Assembly (NCBI GenBank): GCA_016934535.1
Contig: JAFGSQ010000006.1
Coordinates: forward strand, 66,617-103,798
DNA from: a candidate division WOR-3 bacterium
GTDB lineage: Bacteria > SDB-A
DNA length: 37,182 bases
Direction: 5' to 3'
Part shown: one piece after another, positions 23,555 through 32,616 of the stretch
Position numbering within the stretch: position 1 is the stretch's first letter
How the letters are laid out: every line of letters begins with the position of its first letter
Notes under the pieces: generated by a model
Database searches by the model: none
What the model saw: the letters and a program-made list of their open reading frames with translations, nothing else
Told to the model about the DNA's origin: nothing
Position numbers and translations under genes: made by a program

Positions 23555-24805
23555 TCAATAGAGCCTGATTTCCTTGGGCCAAGGGGTTTCCATGGATGCA
23601 CGCCATGTCTTATCGATGTATTGATGTGTATACGATTGCTCGACAATATGAAAATAGTAACTTCCTGACATCGTCAATTCCCACCCATTACTTGTTCGCT
23701 TAAACAATTTTAATTTCTCCCCCAATTTCAAGTAGAAAGAAAAATCATTTTTCAATCTTGTCTCAAATAATTTAAAATAAGAATCTTCATTTAACACGCC
23801 ATTATAACAGTTCCAGAACAACCAATACGCTCTTCTTGTCCTCGGCGTAAACTCCATTTTCAACACGGTCGGAATCCTGCCCTTATTCAGCGAATCAATA
23901 TACGAATCAACAGAAAAGGTGTTCATTTTAAAAGCATCATTTCCTAGAGAAGCGGCGCTTGGCCCAAACCCCAAAAAACAATCACGGGTCACGGAAGAGT
24001 ATCTCGGAGAGTCCTTTTTCCCGAACGTCCAGACAGACGTTCTTATAAAATTTCTGGCCCAGGCAATCTCCAACAAACCATCGAGCAAATCCTTTTTCTG
24101 GCTGTTTCCCAAGGGTTTGTTCCGATTATTAGCATAACTGAAATCAATAAACGGATATGCTGATATTTGTGTTGCGCCAAGATCTACTGCGCGGGAAAAA
24201 TCTTCTTGAATATTTTGTCTAGTCTGACCCGGGATTCCGAATATTAGGTCTATATCAACGGCTTTGAACTTCTGAGAACATAGTTTTTTTAACTGTTTGG
24301 CACCGTCTGTATATTCTCTACCCAGATTGTTCAGCAGTTGTTCGTCAAACGACTGAATCCCGACGCTTACCATATCAATGTTCGCGCCCAAAAGTTTTTT
24401 TGACGTATCTTTTTCAATATCTTGTGGATGTAATTCTATTCCTGCCAATCCCTTAATTACATATCTGTCATCTAATTCTCTGCGAATATTTTCAAGATAA
24501 TCAACTGCCAGGGCCGGGCTTCCACCTCCAAAATAGAGAGTTGTAAATTTGTTTTCAGAATTCCCGATAATTCTACCGGCAATATCAATTTCAACAGAAA
24601 GCGCTTTTAAGTATGCACTAAACTTGTCTTTTTCAAAGGTTTCCTTGTAATAGGGGCAAAAATCGCACAATGCTTTGCAAAATGGTACATGAACATATAA
24701 TCCGACATCGCGATCGTTGAAATCAGGTAAAAAACCCGTGGCTTTTTTAAACAGGTAAAGTTTTAACTGTTGTCCTATGAATACTCTCAATAAATGAGTC
24801 AGCAT
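23555..24805 (-). CDS. HemN/HemW-like radical SAM protein
   Basis: A 416-residue radical SAM enzyme of the coproporphyrinogen III oxidase-like (HemN/HemW) superfamily. GLYVHVPFCKALCDFCPYY has the cluster cysteines at 43, 47 and 50 in the family form CxxxCxFC. The fourth Cys found in true HemN (CxFCxC) is missing. TLYFGGGSPA is the GGE-equivalent, IELHPQDI and VSVGIQSFDEQLLNNLGR are the next conserved segments, and VDIDLIFGIPGQTRQNI follows. A C-terminal HemN_C-type wing region is present. HemW homologues act as haem chaperones; other members act in haem degradation or unknown pathways. No other haem genes are nearby. I start at ATG 24805 instead of the adjacent TTG at 24808; the ribosome site is weak. 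Confidence 0.87.
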   Translation of the reverse strand: MLTHLLRVFIGQQLKLYLFKKATGFLPDFNDRDVGLYVHVPFCKALCDFCPYYKETFEKDKFSAYLKALSVEIDIAGRIIGNSENKFTTLYFGGGSPALAVDYLENIRRELDDRYVIKGLAGIELHPQDIEKDTSKKLLGANIDMVSVGIQSFDEQLLNNLGREYTDGAKQLKKLCSQKFKAVDIDLIFGIPGQTRQNIQEDFSRAVDLGATQISAYPFIDFSYANNRNKPLGNSQKKDLLDGLLEIAWARNFIRTSVWTFGKKDSPRYSSVTRDCFLGFGPSAASLGNDAFKMNTFSVDSYIDSLNKGRIPTVLKMEFTPRTRRAYWLFWNCYNGVLNEDSYFKLFETRLKNDFSFYLKLGEKLKLFKRTSNGWELTMSGSYYFHIVEQSYTHQYIDKTWRASMETPWPKEIRLY

Positions 24806-24962
24806 CAAAACCGTCTTTTTTATTTTTCCCAGATTTTCAATATTATCTGTGGATTTTTATTTTTCCCAATACCGGGTCTCAACAGTTGGATAACAACCGC
24901 AAATATTATATCATAAATGCCAATTAGGATTAAGCGACCGAAGTTGGAGAAACGGGCAAAGG

Positions 24963-25901
24963 TTATTGAAACAGTTGAGTGTATATGGATTTTTTGTATT
25001 TTTTTAATACTCGTAAAGCCCTCAGCGTATTCCATGTACTGCTCTTTCCGGTCTCTTCCATGTCAAAATGAATCAGTCCGGGATGTTTTTGCTGAACGGG
25101 CCAAGTATTATTTTTTAGTTTTTTAGACATTATTATTTCTAACGCGTCTTCCATTCTGTCGTCAAATTTTTGACCGACGCTTTGAAAATAGTCCAGACAC
25201 CAAAGAATATCGTATCTCCATCTCGTCGGATATGAAAGCATTGTCATTTTTCTGTCTATTACTTTTCCGGTTTTATCAGACTTGTATAATTTATGCATAA
25301 GAATAAACTCGTGCGACTGTATTATTGATTTTTTTATTTCTTTTATTCTATACATATAATTATTGTCGATATACATCTTTAATCCCTCTAAGATATTTAT
25401 TGTCGTGTGAAGAGAGCTGTGGTTTGTGTCAAACTCCCAGCGGCAATTCCAACCGCTGTCTGGAAACTGTTTTTCAAGAATGAAATCAATTATTTCCGAT
25501 AGTCTGCTGTCATTCAATTCAACATAACAGCAAATAAACAACAGCATGCCGCAAATACAAAGGTCCAAATATCGTTCTTTTTTCTTTTCCGGTATTCTCC
25601 ACAATTTTTCCAACAACAGTTTACTGCTTTGGAATATCCTTTTGTCCTGAGGGGGAGCCATGTTGATCAAATCCAGCAAAGTATAAGTCGTCGAAATCCA
25701 CTTCGGAGAATAAATACCGTTTCCCCATGTACAGCTATTATCATCACGCAGATCCATAAACGCTTTCCCCCACCCTTTTTTTAATATTTTGGATCTGTCC
25801 TGTGTGAGTTCAATCTCTTCGAAATCGAGCAGGTCTCTTTTAACTTGATAAATTACTGAGGGATCGCCTTTCATAAACCAATCAAGTAAATCATTATTCA
25901 T
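24963..25901 (-). CDS. Hypothetical alpha-helical protein, prenyltransferase/squalene-cyclase-like toroid
   Basis: A 312-residue soluble protein rich in helix pairs. Segments such as WISTTYTLLDLINM, FPDSGWNCRWEF with HTTINILEGL, and STWNTLRALRVLKKY have the spacing and the aromatic/Gly turn (DSGW) of alpha/alpha-toroid repeats seen in terpene cyclases and prenyltransferases. A catalytic DxDD or zinc site is not visible, so an enzyme role is not supported. I start at ATG 25901 because GAGGAG stands eight bases upstream; a longer frame to 25925 lacks a ribosome site. It lies 67 bp after the AlkD gene, probably in the same operon. Confidence 0.7.
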   Translation of the reverse strand: MNNDLLDWFMKGDPSVIYQVKRDLLDFEEIELTQDRSKILKKGWGKAFMDLRDDNSCTWGNGIYSPKWISTTYTLLDLINMAPPQDKRIFQSSKLLLEKLWRIPEKKKERYLDLCICGMLLFICCYVELNDSRLSEIIDFILEKQFPDSGWNCRWEFDTNHSSLHTTINILEGLKMYIDNNYMYRIKEIKKSIIQSHEFILMHKLYKSDKTGKVIDRKMTMLSYPTRWRYDILWCLDYFQSVGQKFDDRMEDALEIIMSKKLKNNTWPVQQKHPGLIHFDMEETGKSSTWNTLRALRVLKKYKKSIYTQLFQ

Positions 25902-25968
25902 TTTATTTACTCCTCGTTTCGTCAAATATTACTATGCTTTTCATTTTCATCTTTGTCATGAATTAAAT

Positions 25969-26676
25969 TTACCTCTCCATAGCTTTTATTTTTAAATCTT
26001 TCGGTATTTTTTCAATGGCGTACCGTAAAGCGGTTCGTGGCATTTGACTCTTGTTTTTTATTACATAATCAAACACCTCTTTTTGACGGGCTTCACTAGC
26101 AGCTTTGAGCATCCAGCCGTAACCTTTTTGAACCAAATCATCTTTATCCAAAAGCAGAATATCAGCAATTTCTAAAATTTCCTTTAGAAATTTTCCCTTT
26201 CTTGCCGGTATAATCAATGACACGGACGACGCTCGGCGCATCCATCTGTTTTTTGATTTGGCCATGTCTTTTAATCTGCATAAATACTTGGGATACATTA
26301 CAATGAATTCTCCAACCGTATGATTGCAAAGAGTATCGCATGAAGCCCAGTTATCGACATATTTGTCTACCCATTTCTCGAAAATTTGAAAGTCTTCAGG
26401 TTCGAATTTCTTATGGATATAATAAGACCAATGGCAGGCAATGAACGATTCTTCAATAAATCCGGATTGCCATAACCTTTCGCAAATGTCAAATATTTCA
26501 GATTTTGTCTTTGATTCGATAAATTTGAAATATTCCCTGCTTATTTTATTTACAATTGGAACCTTTACCCCGTAAAACTTTATCTTTTCCTTAAAAAATT
26601 TCTGACTGGTTAACTCAGTTTTTTCATCAATGTTTTTTCTCAGTTCTGTTCTTATTTTCTCAATGATTTTTTCCAT
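25969..26676 (-). CDS. DNA alkylation repair protein, AlkD-type HEAT-repeat glycosylase
   Basis: A 235-residue all-helical protein of the AlkD/AlkC-like family, which removes bulky or cationic N3/N7-alkylpurines without base flipping. FFKEKIKFYGVKVPIVNKISREYF is the conserved first repeat (YGVxxPxxR type). WVDKYVDNWASCDTLCNHTVGEFI carries the WD(x)CD region whose Asp and Trp are catalytic in AlkD. NRWMRRASSVSLIIPARKG and DLVQKGYGWMLKAASE are later HEAT repeats with the basic DNA-binding face. The length matches the family. The ATG at 26676 follows AGGA. It lies downstream of vapBC by 92 bp. Confidence 0.92.
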   Translation of the reverse strand: MEKIIEKIRTELRKNIDEKTELTSQKFFKEKIKFYGVKVPIVNKISREYFKFIESKTKSEIFDICERLWQSGFIEESFIACHWSYYIHKKFEPEDFQIFEKWVDKYVDNWASCDTLCNHTVGEFIVMYPKYLCRLKDMAKSKNRWMRRASSVSLIIPARKGKFLKEILEIADILLLDKDDLVQKGYGWMLKAASEARQKEVFDYVIKNKSQMPRTALRYAIEKIPKDLKIKAMER

Positions 26677-26768
26677 AATTAACTGAATTCCTGTCTTTTA
26701 AATTTCTTATCTATATTTGTACAATGTATGACAATTTTCCTAAATTAATATACTTTGCTTGTTTATAT

Positions 26769-27170
26769 TTATTCTTTTACCCAATTCTCAATTCTTATTC
26801 CATCTACTCTTTCAAACTCTTTTATGTTATTTGTGACAAGGATGAGCTTTTTCGTTTTTGCCTGAGCTGCCAACAATAAATCCATTTGACCTATTATTTT
26901 ACCTTTTTTTTCCAAATCTGTTTTAATAATCCCAAAATTAACTGCATCTTTGTCGTCAAATGCTAAAATATTGAAGATTGATAAAAACTCAATCAAAGCT
27001 ATTTTATTCTTTTCAGGGAATTGGCTTTTTGAAACTCCAAATTCTAATTCAGCAATTGTTATTGCTGATATATAAATATCTTTTTTAGATTTTATTTTTA
27101 ATGTCTTTAAAACATCTGCAGGCTTTTTCTTTATGATATAGATACAAATATTCGTATCCAGCAGATACAT
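26769..27170 (-). CDS. vapC: VapC-type PIN-domain toxin
   Basis: A 133-residue PIN-domain ribonuclease toxin, Mg2+-dependent; VapC enzymes typically cut tRNA or rRNA. The acidic active-site residues are in place: Asp5 in MYLLDTN, Glu in ITIAELEFGVSKS, and Asp in IGQMDLLLAAQA, with the LVTNN segment near the end. The start is ATG at 27170, whose A is the last base of the vapB stop (TGATG), so translation is coupled and the antitoxin is made first. A TTG one codon upstream is a less likely start. Together with vapB it forms a type II toxin-antitoxin module with its own promoter. Confidence 0.93.
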   Translation of the reverse strand: MYLLDTNICIYIIKKKPADVLKTLKIKSKKDIYISAITIAELEFGVSKSQFPEKNKIALIEFLSIFNILAFDDKDAVNFGIIKTDLEKKGKIIGQMDLLLAAQAKTKKLILVTNNIKEFERVDGIRIENWVKE

Positions 27171-27400
27171 CAAAACTCTTCTCGTATTTGATTTTTCCCT
27201 TGATTACGGCCTTCTTTCATAAAATCATCAGTGAAACCATTCAAACCTTGAAGGAATACTTCCCATAATTTATCGTGCGGGAGAAGAATAACGGCGTCAC
27301 CAATTTTCTGGATTAGAACATCTTTCCCTGAAAACTGGAATTCCTTGGGTAAACGAACGGCCTGACTTCTGCCATTTATAAAAAGTTTTGCGTTTTTCAT
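27170..27400 (-). CDS. vapB: VapB-type antitoxin (AbrB/MazE DNA-binding)
   Basis: A 76-residue antitoxin. KLFINGRSQAVRLPKEFQFSGKDVLIQKIGDAVIL is a swapped-hairpin AbrB domain of the VapB/MazE kind, and the C-terminal part (DFMKEGRNQGKNQIREEF) is the toxin-wrapping tail. The start is ATG at 27400, with a near-perfect GGAGGTGA seven bases before it. A longer frame up to 27430 would overlap the promoter and is rejected. VapB normally binds vapC protein and, with it, represses this promoter. Confidence 0.93.
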   Translation of the reverse strand: MKNAKLFINGRSQAVRLPKEFQFSGKDVLIQKIGDAVILLPHDKLWEVFLQGLNGFTDDFMKEGRNQGKNQIREEF

Positions 27401-27418
27401 TTTCTCACCTCCGGCAAC

Positions 27419-27447
27419 AGTATATATCATGGTATAGATTCTGTCAA
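27419..27447 (-). promoter_or_regulatory. vapBC promoter
   Basis: TTGACA (27447-27442), a 17-base spacer and TATACT (27424-27419) lie just upstream of vapB. The predicted start near 27412 leaves only about twelve bases before the ATG, almost all of it ribosome site. The spacer contains an imperfect TATACCATGATATA repeat that could be the VapB operator. Confidence 0.72.
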
Positions 27448-27549
27448 TATTTTAACTAAACCTTCAAACATCGATTATGGAAAAGTCATGAATAAAAATC
27501 ACATATCCTTTGTTGCCGGTAGGGTCTAAAATTTAAAAATATTTTTACT

Positions 27550-30500
27550 CTAATTCAATTTTATGGTTTTAATCTCAAATGGTTTGAATTTCAAGCTGAT
27601 TGATCCGCAATTTTCAAAGTCGAGTTGCTCAGTTATATTTTCCAGGAGATCGGTTTCAGAACAATTTTTATAATTAGCTTTGGGCTGAAAGATAAACTCG
27701 CCGTTGCGACCGCAGGTCTCGTAAAATCTCAGGACAATTCCTTTCCCTTTCTCAGCCGGTTTAATTGCCTCTATTTTAATATTTCCGCTGTCACCAATAA
27801 TTGTCATAGGGTTTTGAAAGTCAGGAATTATTTTGGCTGAAAACCTGAGAAGTGGAGTATTGAATTCATGAGCCTTTTTCCAGGTGTCGCTCACCTCTAT
27901 CCGGTTTTTGTGAACATAGTAAGCAAAAGCAAATCCATGGATTCCCTGATCGGCAATATTGCCGTCAGGCATGACGGGAGAGCGCAGAAGATTTAGGTCA
28001 ATAGTCGAACCTTTAATATAATGACCGTATTTGCAGTCGTTGAGCACGGCAAAACCGTAGCTGTGGTTGCTCAATCCTGCATAACGGTGAGCGCAGATTT
28101 CAAAACGTGCGGTATCCCAGCTTGTGTTATTATTATTGGGACGGCTGATTGAACCAAACTGAATTTCCGATATGGAATCATTGCAGAGAACTGACGTTTC
28201 GGCTGACAACCTCAGCATTTTTCTCTTTTCCTGCCAATGAACAGTATTGTCAAACCTCAAAAGAGAGGATCCCTCTTCAAGAGTTATATCCTGTTCTATG
28301 AGACTCTCCGCAATTTTAAGCTTTTGCAGTATTTTAATTCTGAATCGGTTGATTTCAATAACATTTCGTTCCAGGAGTTTTGGTTTTATCGGAGGCTTTT
28401 CCCGGTAATAATGGTTGATGTCCCATGCTTCCCATTTGAGCGGTTCATCGTCATACAACAAAAACTGGTTTGCCGGTCCGCTCAGAAATTCGTAATCATA
28501 TTCTTTATGAAAAAAGGATCCAATGCTTCCATCGTCTTCCAGTCTGATTCTGACCAAGCTGTTTTCCAGTACATTGTCTTTAAAAGATAGTTCGTTAAAT
28601 GTATCTTTTTTGAGTTCCGTGGTTCCCGTTGTCACGGCGATCATTGCCATTGGAGGCAAATCGAGGCAAAAGATCAGCTTGTCATCCTGCCTTTCGGCAA
28701 AAAACCTTTCTCCTGTCTCTGTAAAAACCTCGTTTTGTTCTTTATCAACCGGAAGTTCAACTGTCTCCCTGCGTTCCCAGTTGAGGGTATTCATAAAAAC
28801 ATGATACTTGCCGGAAGTTTCCTCATCATAAAATTCACTCAATATTTGGGTCTGAATTTCATCCAATAGAGATAAATTTTTCTCACTGAGAGCATGAGCG
28901 TCTTCATAGACCTGTTTTATTGAGGAACCGGGCAGAATATCGTGAAACTGATTGAGCAGAGTGTTTTTCCAGATTTTCTCCAGTTCTTTTACAAAAATTC
29001 CTCCGTTTATCGCCGAAAGAAATTCTATATCTCTGAGTCTTTGCTCAAGTCTGCGGTTATATTTTTTCATCAGGGCCTGTGTAGTATAAGTTCCCCTGTG
29101 CAGTTCAAGATAAAGCTCTCCCACCCAAACCGGCAGGATGTTTTTATCAATTTCGCTGATTTTTTTGAAAAAATCCTGTGCAAAAGCAAACTTGAACCGG
29201 GGTACACCGTCGGTGTTCTGCTGGCGCAGGCCGTATTCAATATGTTCTCTTCCCGGTCCGCCGCCGCCGTCTCCGTTTCCGTAGAGATTCAAAAAAGCGT
29301 CGGCAATGTCGCTCTGAGAAAATTTTTCTTCACCTTTAATAAGTTCTTTGGGAGTGTTGGCAACATTGTAGTCGTCAGTCGGCAAAAAGTGCGCAATGAC
29401 AGAACTTCCGTCAATGCCCTGCCAGTTGAAAAGATGATGCGGAAAGCGGTTGGTTTCATTCCAGGATATCTTCATTGTCATAAAATAGTCAACTCCGCAC
29501 TTTTTTAGAATCTGGGGCAAGGCGGCGCTGTAACCGAAAACGTCGGGCAGCCAAAGATTGTTGATTTCCTTTCCGAACTCATCCCTGAAAAACCTTTTTC
29601 CGTATAGACATTGTCTGACCAGAGATTCCGAACCGGAAAGATTCATATCCGGCTCCACCCACATGGCTCCCTGTAATTCCCAGCAGCCTTCCTCGACGGC
29701 TCTGCGGATTTTCTCAAAAAGCAGGGGCTGATCCTGCTTGACCCATTCGTAGAGCTGAGGCTGACTGGCTCCGAATTTGTACAGGGGATATTCTTCCATC
29801 ATCTGCAAAGCCGTTGCAAATGTTCTAATCCCTTTCCGTCTGGTTTCTCTGACCGGCCAGAGCCATGCCATGTCAAGATGGGCATGACCTATGGAATAGA
29901 CTGTCAGAGCCGACCAGGATGCCGGCACAGCCAGAAGAGATTTGGTAATATTCAGGGAATTTTCTATAAAACAGTTTTCATCCGGCAGATTTAAAATTTT
30001 GTTGAGCTCCGAGAAAATTCTTTTTCTGCGGACCGAACCGTTTTTCTGGTTTTCAGCGATCTCGTAGAGCACCCGCATATCCATCCATAATTCAAAAATT
30101 TTCTTGTCAAAACGGACAAGATCAGACCCATTCAAAAAATAATCCTTTTTGCCTGCTTCTCCGAAAAGCGAATTGGCCGAAGTCTCAAGAATAAGTTCAA
30201 ATTTATCCCCTGCCGGTTTTATTAAGGGGTAATAGTATTTTCCTGCCCTGAGATCCCAATGTATTTTGTTTGTAAGTCCGGCGACCGGAATCTTGTTTTC
30301 AAAGACGCACGATTCTCCGTCAGTGTCGAGATAGACACCGAAATCGGAGTTCTGCCATTCTTTTGGTATTGTTCCGTAAAACTTAAACCACCCGCAATCC
30401 CAGACCTCCCCCCATTTTTCTCCGGTTTGAATCTGCTGAAAATCCATGGTCTGCATCTTTTCATAACTCACCGGGATATTTTTGGTATTAATGTAGAAAG

Positions 30501-30591
30501 CTTTTAAGGGAATGGCATCAAAATAGACTTTTTTGCCGAGTCTTTCTATAAACTGCTTTATTCTTTCGCCGTATATTTTCTCATTCTGCAT
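27550..30591 (-). CDS. Alpha-mannosidase, glycoside hydrolase family 38
   Basis: A 1013-residue GH38 enzyme that releases alpha-linked mannose. The catalytic domain shows the zinc site and nucleophile: GHAHLDMAWLWP (His238, Asp240), LWLPDVFGYSAALPQIL (Asp350, the nucleophile and a zinc ligand), and NQFHDILPGSS (the last zinc-binding His). An N-terminal beta-sandwich-like region precedes it, and a long C-terminal beta-rich part follows, as in bacterial and yeast-type alpha-mannosidases of about 1000 residues. No signal peptide is seen, so it is probably cytoplasmic and acts on imported oligosaccharides. I chose ATG 30591; a TTG at 30627 would add 12 residues (residue numbers here are for the ATG). 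It follows the 222-residue hypothetical gene by about 50 bp. No sugar transporter or other mannose gene is nearby. Confidence 0.93.
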   Translation of the reverse strand: MQNEKIYGERIKQFIERLGKKVYFDAIPLKAFYINTKNIPVSYEKMQTMDFQQIQTGEKWGEVWDCGWFKFYGTIPKEWQNSDFGVYLDTDGESCVFENKIPVAGLTNKIHWDLRAGKYYYPLIKPAGDKFELILETSANSLFGEAGKKDYFLNGSDLVRFDKKIFELWMDMRVLYEIAENQKNGSVRRKRIFSELNKILNLPDENCFIENSLNITKSLLAVPASWSALTVYSIGHAHLDMAWLWPVRETRRKGIRTFATALQMMEEYPLYKFGASQPQLYEWVKQDQPLLFEKIRRAVEEGCWELQGAMWVEPDMNLSGSESLVRQCLYGKRFFRDEFGKEINNLWLPDVFGYSAALPQILKKCGVDYFMTMKISWNETNRFPHHLFNWQGIDGSSVIAHFLPTDDYNVANTPKELIKGEEKFSQSDIADAFLNLYGNGDGGGGPGREHIEYGLRQQNTDGVPRFKFAFAQDFFKKISEIDKNILPVWVGELYLELHRGTYTTQALMKKYNRRLEQRLRDIEFLSAINGGIFVKELEKIWKNTLLNQFHDILPGSSIKQVYEDAHALSEKNLSLLDEIQTQILSEFYDEETSGKYHVFMNTLNWERRETVELPVDKEQNEVFTETGERFFAERQDDKLIFCLDLPPMAMIAVTTGTTELKKDTFNELSFKDNVLENSLVRIRLEDDGSIGSFFHKEYDYEFLSGPANQFLLYDDEPLKWEAWDINHYYREKPPIKPKLLERNVIEINRFRIKILQKLKIAESLIEQDITLEEGSSLLRFDNTVHWQEKRKMLRLSAETSVLCNDSISEIQFGSISRPNNNNTSWDTARFEICAHRYAGLSNHSYGFAVLNDCKYGHYIKGSTIDLNLLRSPVMPDGNIADQGIHGFAFAYYVHKNRIEVSDTWKKAHEFNTPLLRFSAKIIPDFQNPMTIIGDSGNIKIEAIKPAEKGKGIVLRFYETCGRNGEFIFQPKANYKNCSETDLLENITEQLDFENCGSISLKFKPFEIKTIKLN

Positions 30592-30642
30592 AAATTTCTC
30601 TGCTGAATGATTCCACTGCCTGTTCAACTGAATCTATTTGCC

Positions 30643-31311
30643 TCACCACTCTTCTCTTACTTTTCCAAATAAACTGATTAGGTCTTCTTCCAGATTCCGC
30701 TTCTCAGCAGCAATAGACTTCAATGAACAAAGAGCACTTCTCGCTATACAAGCCTTATAGGACCAACTGTATGGACTTTGAGCAGGGTCATCATCATTGA
30801 TTTCCAAGTCTCCTGCAACAACGGCCATTGAAAGCAGTTGCGTGTTTTCAATGATCCATAACCACATTTGATCATCAGGAGGGAAAAGGTCTTCTTCCCA
30901 AACCTCCACCTGTCGGCTGTGATCGATTCCCTTCTTCACAACTTGTGTATTTTCTTGCGTGGGTTCTTTCAGCCAGGCTTCAACATTCTTGAGTTGTTTC
31001 TCAATAGTCTCCCCATCGAGACATGGGTCGGTTTCTAGAAAGGCAAAACCGAGGTCTTTGACTTGAACAAGATGGTTTTCAAAAACATAATCCCACGCAT
31101 AGCGTGCGAAGAAGGTTGCGAACAGGATAGCTGTACTTCGGTCGAGTTCGGCAAGTTGCTGCATGAACGTATCGAAAGATTTCTCCAGGGGTAGGGTCGC
31201 AAAAAGCCAATTTTTGGTTGGCGGATTTGTGTTTTCATTGCAAAGTAGAAAGAATTTGTTAATATCAACGATTTGTGCGATTTGTCTCTTGATTTCTTCC
31301 AGTTTCATCAT
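30643..31311 (-). CDS. Hypothetical protein upstream of the GH38 gene
   Basis: A 222-residue soluble, mostly helical and acidic protein (pI clearly low) with many Trp and Glu. I do not recognise the family. Helices such as SFDTFMQQLAELDRSTAILFATFFARYAWDYV and MWLWIIENTQLLSMAVVAGDLE are amphipathic. No signal peptide, membrane segment or metal motif is visible. The C-terminal ARSALCSLKSIAAE segment resembles the conserved end of immunity- or DUF6931-like small proteins, but I would not assign it. GGAGAT precedes the double ATG at 31311. It is first in the transcript that includes the alpha-mannosidase, downstream of repeat copy A. Confidence 0.7.
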   Translation of the reverse strand: MMKLEEIKRQIAQIVDINKFFLLCNENTNPPTKNWLFATLPLEKSFDTFMQQLAELDRSTAILFATFFARYAWDYVFENHLVQVKDLGFAFLETDPCLDGETIEKQLKNVEAWLKEPTQENTQVVKKGIDHSRQVEVWEEDLFPPDDQMWLWIIENTQLLSMAVVAGDLEINDDDPAQSPYSWSYKACIARSALCSLKSIAAEKRNLEEDLISLFGKVREEW

Positions 31312-31474
31312 TTTTAATATCTCCTGATTGTGTTTTTGTCACAGACCCGGCATAAGATTAGGATTACTAATGACAAAGCATGCGTTGCTTTCAATCATTG
31401 TCTATCCTAAGTTGAATGCTAATTGAAGATTTATTTTGGTGAATGACCCGCAGTAAAGAAATAATTGGTCCTTA

Positions 31475-31685
31475 CCCCTTCAGTGGTTTTGTATCTCAAT
31501 ATTAAAATTGCATATGGGAGCTGTCAAATACTGAATCATTTCTTTTCAGTCTATATTTTCTATTTCATTTTTTGGATTTATTCTAATGTAATGGCTTAAA
31601 TTCGTTAAGTCCATATTTTGAGCCATTCTACATGAAAACCGAGTAAAAAAAATGATTCAAAAACTTCAGAGACAATATTTTTCTC
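31475..31685 (-). repeat. Recurrent intergenic element, copy A
   Basis: About 210 bp aligning by eye at roughly 75-80% in its core with copy B (34426-34640). Shared text includes CCCCTTCAGTG at the low-coordinate end, TCTGAAT/ACTGAAT next to the -35, TTTTCAGTCTAT, TTTGGATTTA and ACTTCAGAGA near the other end. It lies between korB and the 222-residue hypothetical gene and carries a promoter reading toward the latter. The rest of the 437-bp gap (31312-31748) holds no gene. Confidence 0.75.
31499..31527 (-). promoter_or_regulatory. Promoter in copy A, reading toward the hypothetical-GH38 operon
   Basis: TTGACA (31527-31522), 17 bases, TAATAT (31504-31499), followed by the CACTGAAGGGG box. The -10 is identical to copy B. 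The predicted leader to ATG 31311 is about 180 nt. Confidence 0.6.
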
Positions 31686-31748
31686 AACAATAATATTTCG
31701 GCTGGTTACGAAAGAAGTTGATATAGAGCTGTAACTTATGCCACAGTA

Positions 31749-32612
31749 TTACACTTTTTTTGAATCCAGTATTTTCTTCAGTTTATCTATGCCGGGTTTT
31801 GTTTTATAAAGAGGTACGGATTCTTTTCGTTGCGGAAAAAGGTTTTCTTCGAAAACAGTATTTTCTGTAGTGTTATAAATAACTCCGAGAGAAAATTTAT
31901 TGTTTTCAAGTGCATTGCGCATTGCCTTGTCTCTGTCTGTTGAATCCCAGGATTCATCCAGATAGTATGTATTGTCTCGATACCAGCGAAAATTATTTTC
32001 TTTATTGAATGAAACGCAGGGTTGCAGTATGTCAACCAAAGAATATCCTTTATGGATTATCGCTTTTTTTATAATCTCTCTGGTTTTATCAACATCCCCG
32101 GAAAAAGCCCTGGCGACAAATGAAGCGCCCATTGCTACAGCAACAGCGGCAGGATTAAACGGTTCAAGATATACACCGGCAGTCTGAACGGGAGTTTTGA
32201 AGCCACGTTTACTTGTCGGAGAAGCCTGCCCTTTTGTGAGGCCGTAAACCATATTGTTATGAACAAGGTTGGTTATATCCGGATTTCTGCGGATTGTTGC
32301 CAGAAAATGATTTCCACCCTCGCCGTAAGTGCATCCGTCGCCGCTTTCAGCAATAACAGTCAGTTTGGGATCAGTCGCCTTTATGGCTGTCGCCGCCGGC
32401 AGTGATCTGCCGTGAAGACCGTTGAAGAAACTAACATTAATATATTGAGGCATTTTCGCGGCCTGACCTATGCCAGAAACCATAACAAGCTGATCTCTTT
32501 GAATCTTCAGGTCATCAAGAGCCCCTTTTAGCGCTTTGAGTATATCAAAGTTGCCGCATCCCGGGCACCACGCGATATCAATTTCCCTATTAAAATCAAA
32601 AATGGATGACAT
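31749..32612 (-). CDS. korB: 2-oxoacid:ferredoxin oxidoreductase beta subunit (KorB-like)
   Basis: A 287-residue thiamine diphosphate-binding subunit. [13 protein letters not shown] at about residues 17-29 is the conserved N-terminal Cys motif. [46 protein letters not shown] carries the TPP-binding GDG-(x)-N motif and the classic MVYGLTKGQ(A/Y)SPTS. With the alpha/gamma subunit it oxidises a 2-oxoacid to acyl-CoA and CO2, reducing ferredoxin; the reverse reaction is used for carbon fixation in some anaerobes. The subunit layout fits 2-oxoglutarate (Kor) or branched-chain types; substrate is not fixed by sequence. The ATG at 32612 follows AGAGGT, four bases after the korA stop. Confidence 0.92.
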   Translation of the reverse strand: MSSIFDFNREIDIAWCPGCGNFDILKALKGALDDLKIQRDQLVMVSGIGQAAKMPQYINVSFFNGLHGRSLPAATAIKATDPKLTVIAESGDGCTYGEGGNHFLATIRRNPDITNLVHNNMVYGLTKGQASPTSKRGFKTPVQTAGVYLEPFNPAAVAVAMGASFVARAFSGDVDKTREIIKKAIIHKGYSLVDILQPCVSFNKENNFRWYRDNTYYLDESWDSTDRDKAMRNALENNKFSLGVIYNTTENTVFEENLFPQRKESVPLYKTKPGIDKLKKILDSKKV

Positions 32613-32616
32613 GAAT

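Noticed and set aside
24820-25035. A 71-codon minus-strand frame with a hydrophobic segment overlapping the toroid-like gene's end
   Set aside because: Its first part is an out-of-frame reading of the end of that gene, and it has no ribosome site.
28942-29508. A 188-codon plus-strand frame inside the alpha-mannosidase gene
   Set aside because: Antisense to the catalytic domain of a well-conserved GH38 enzyme; no start signal.
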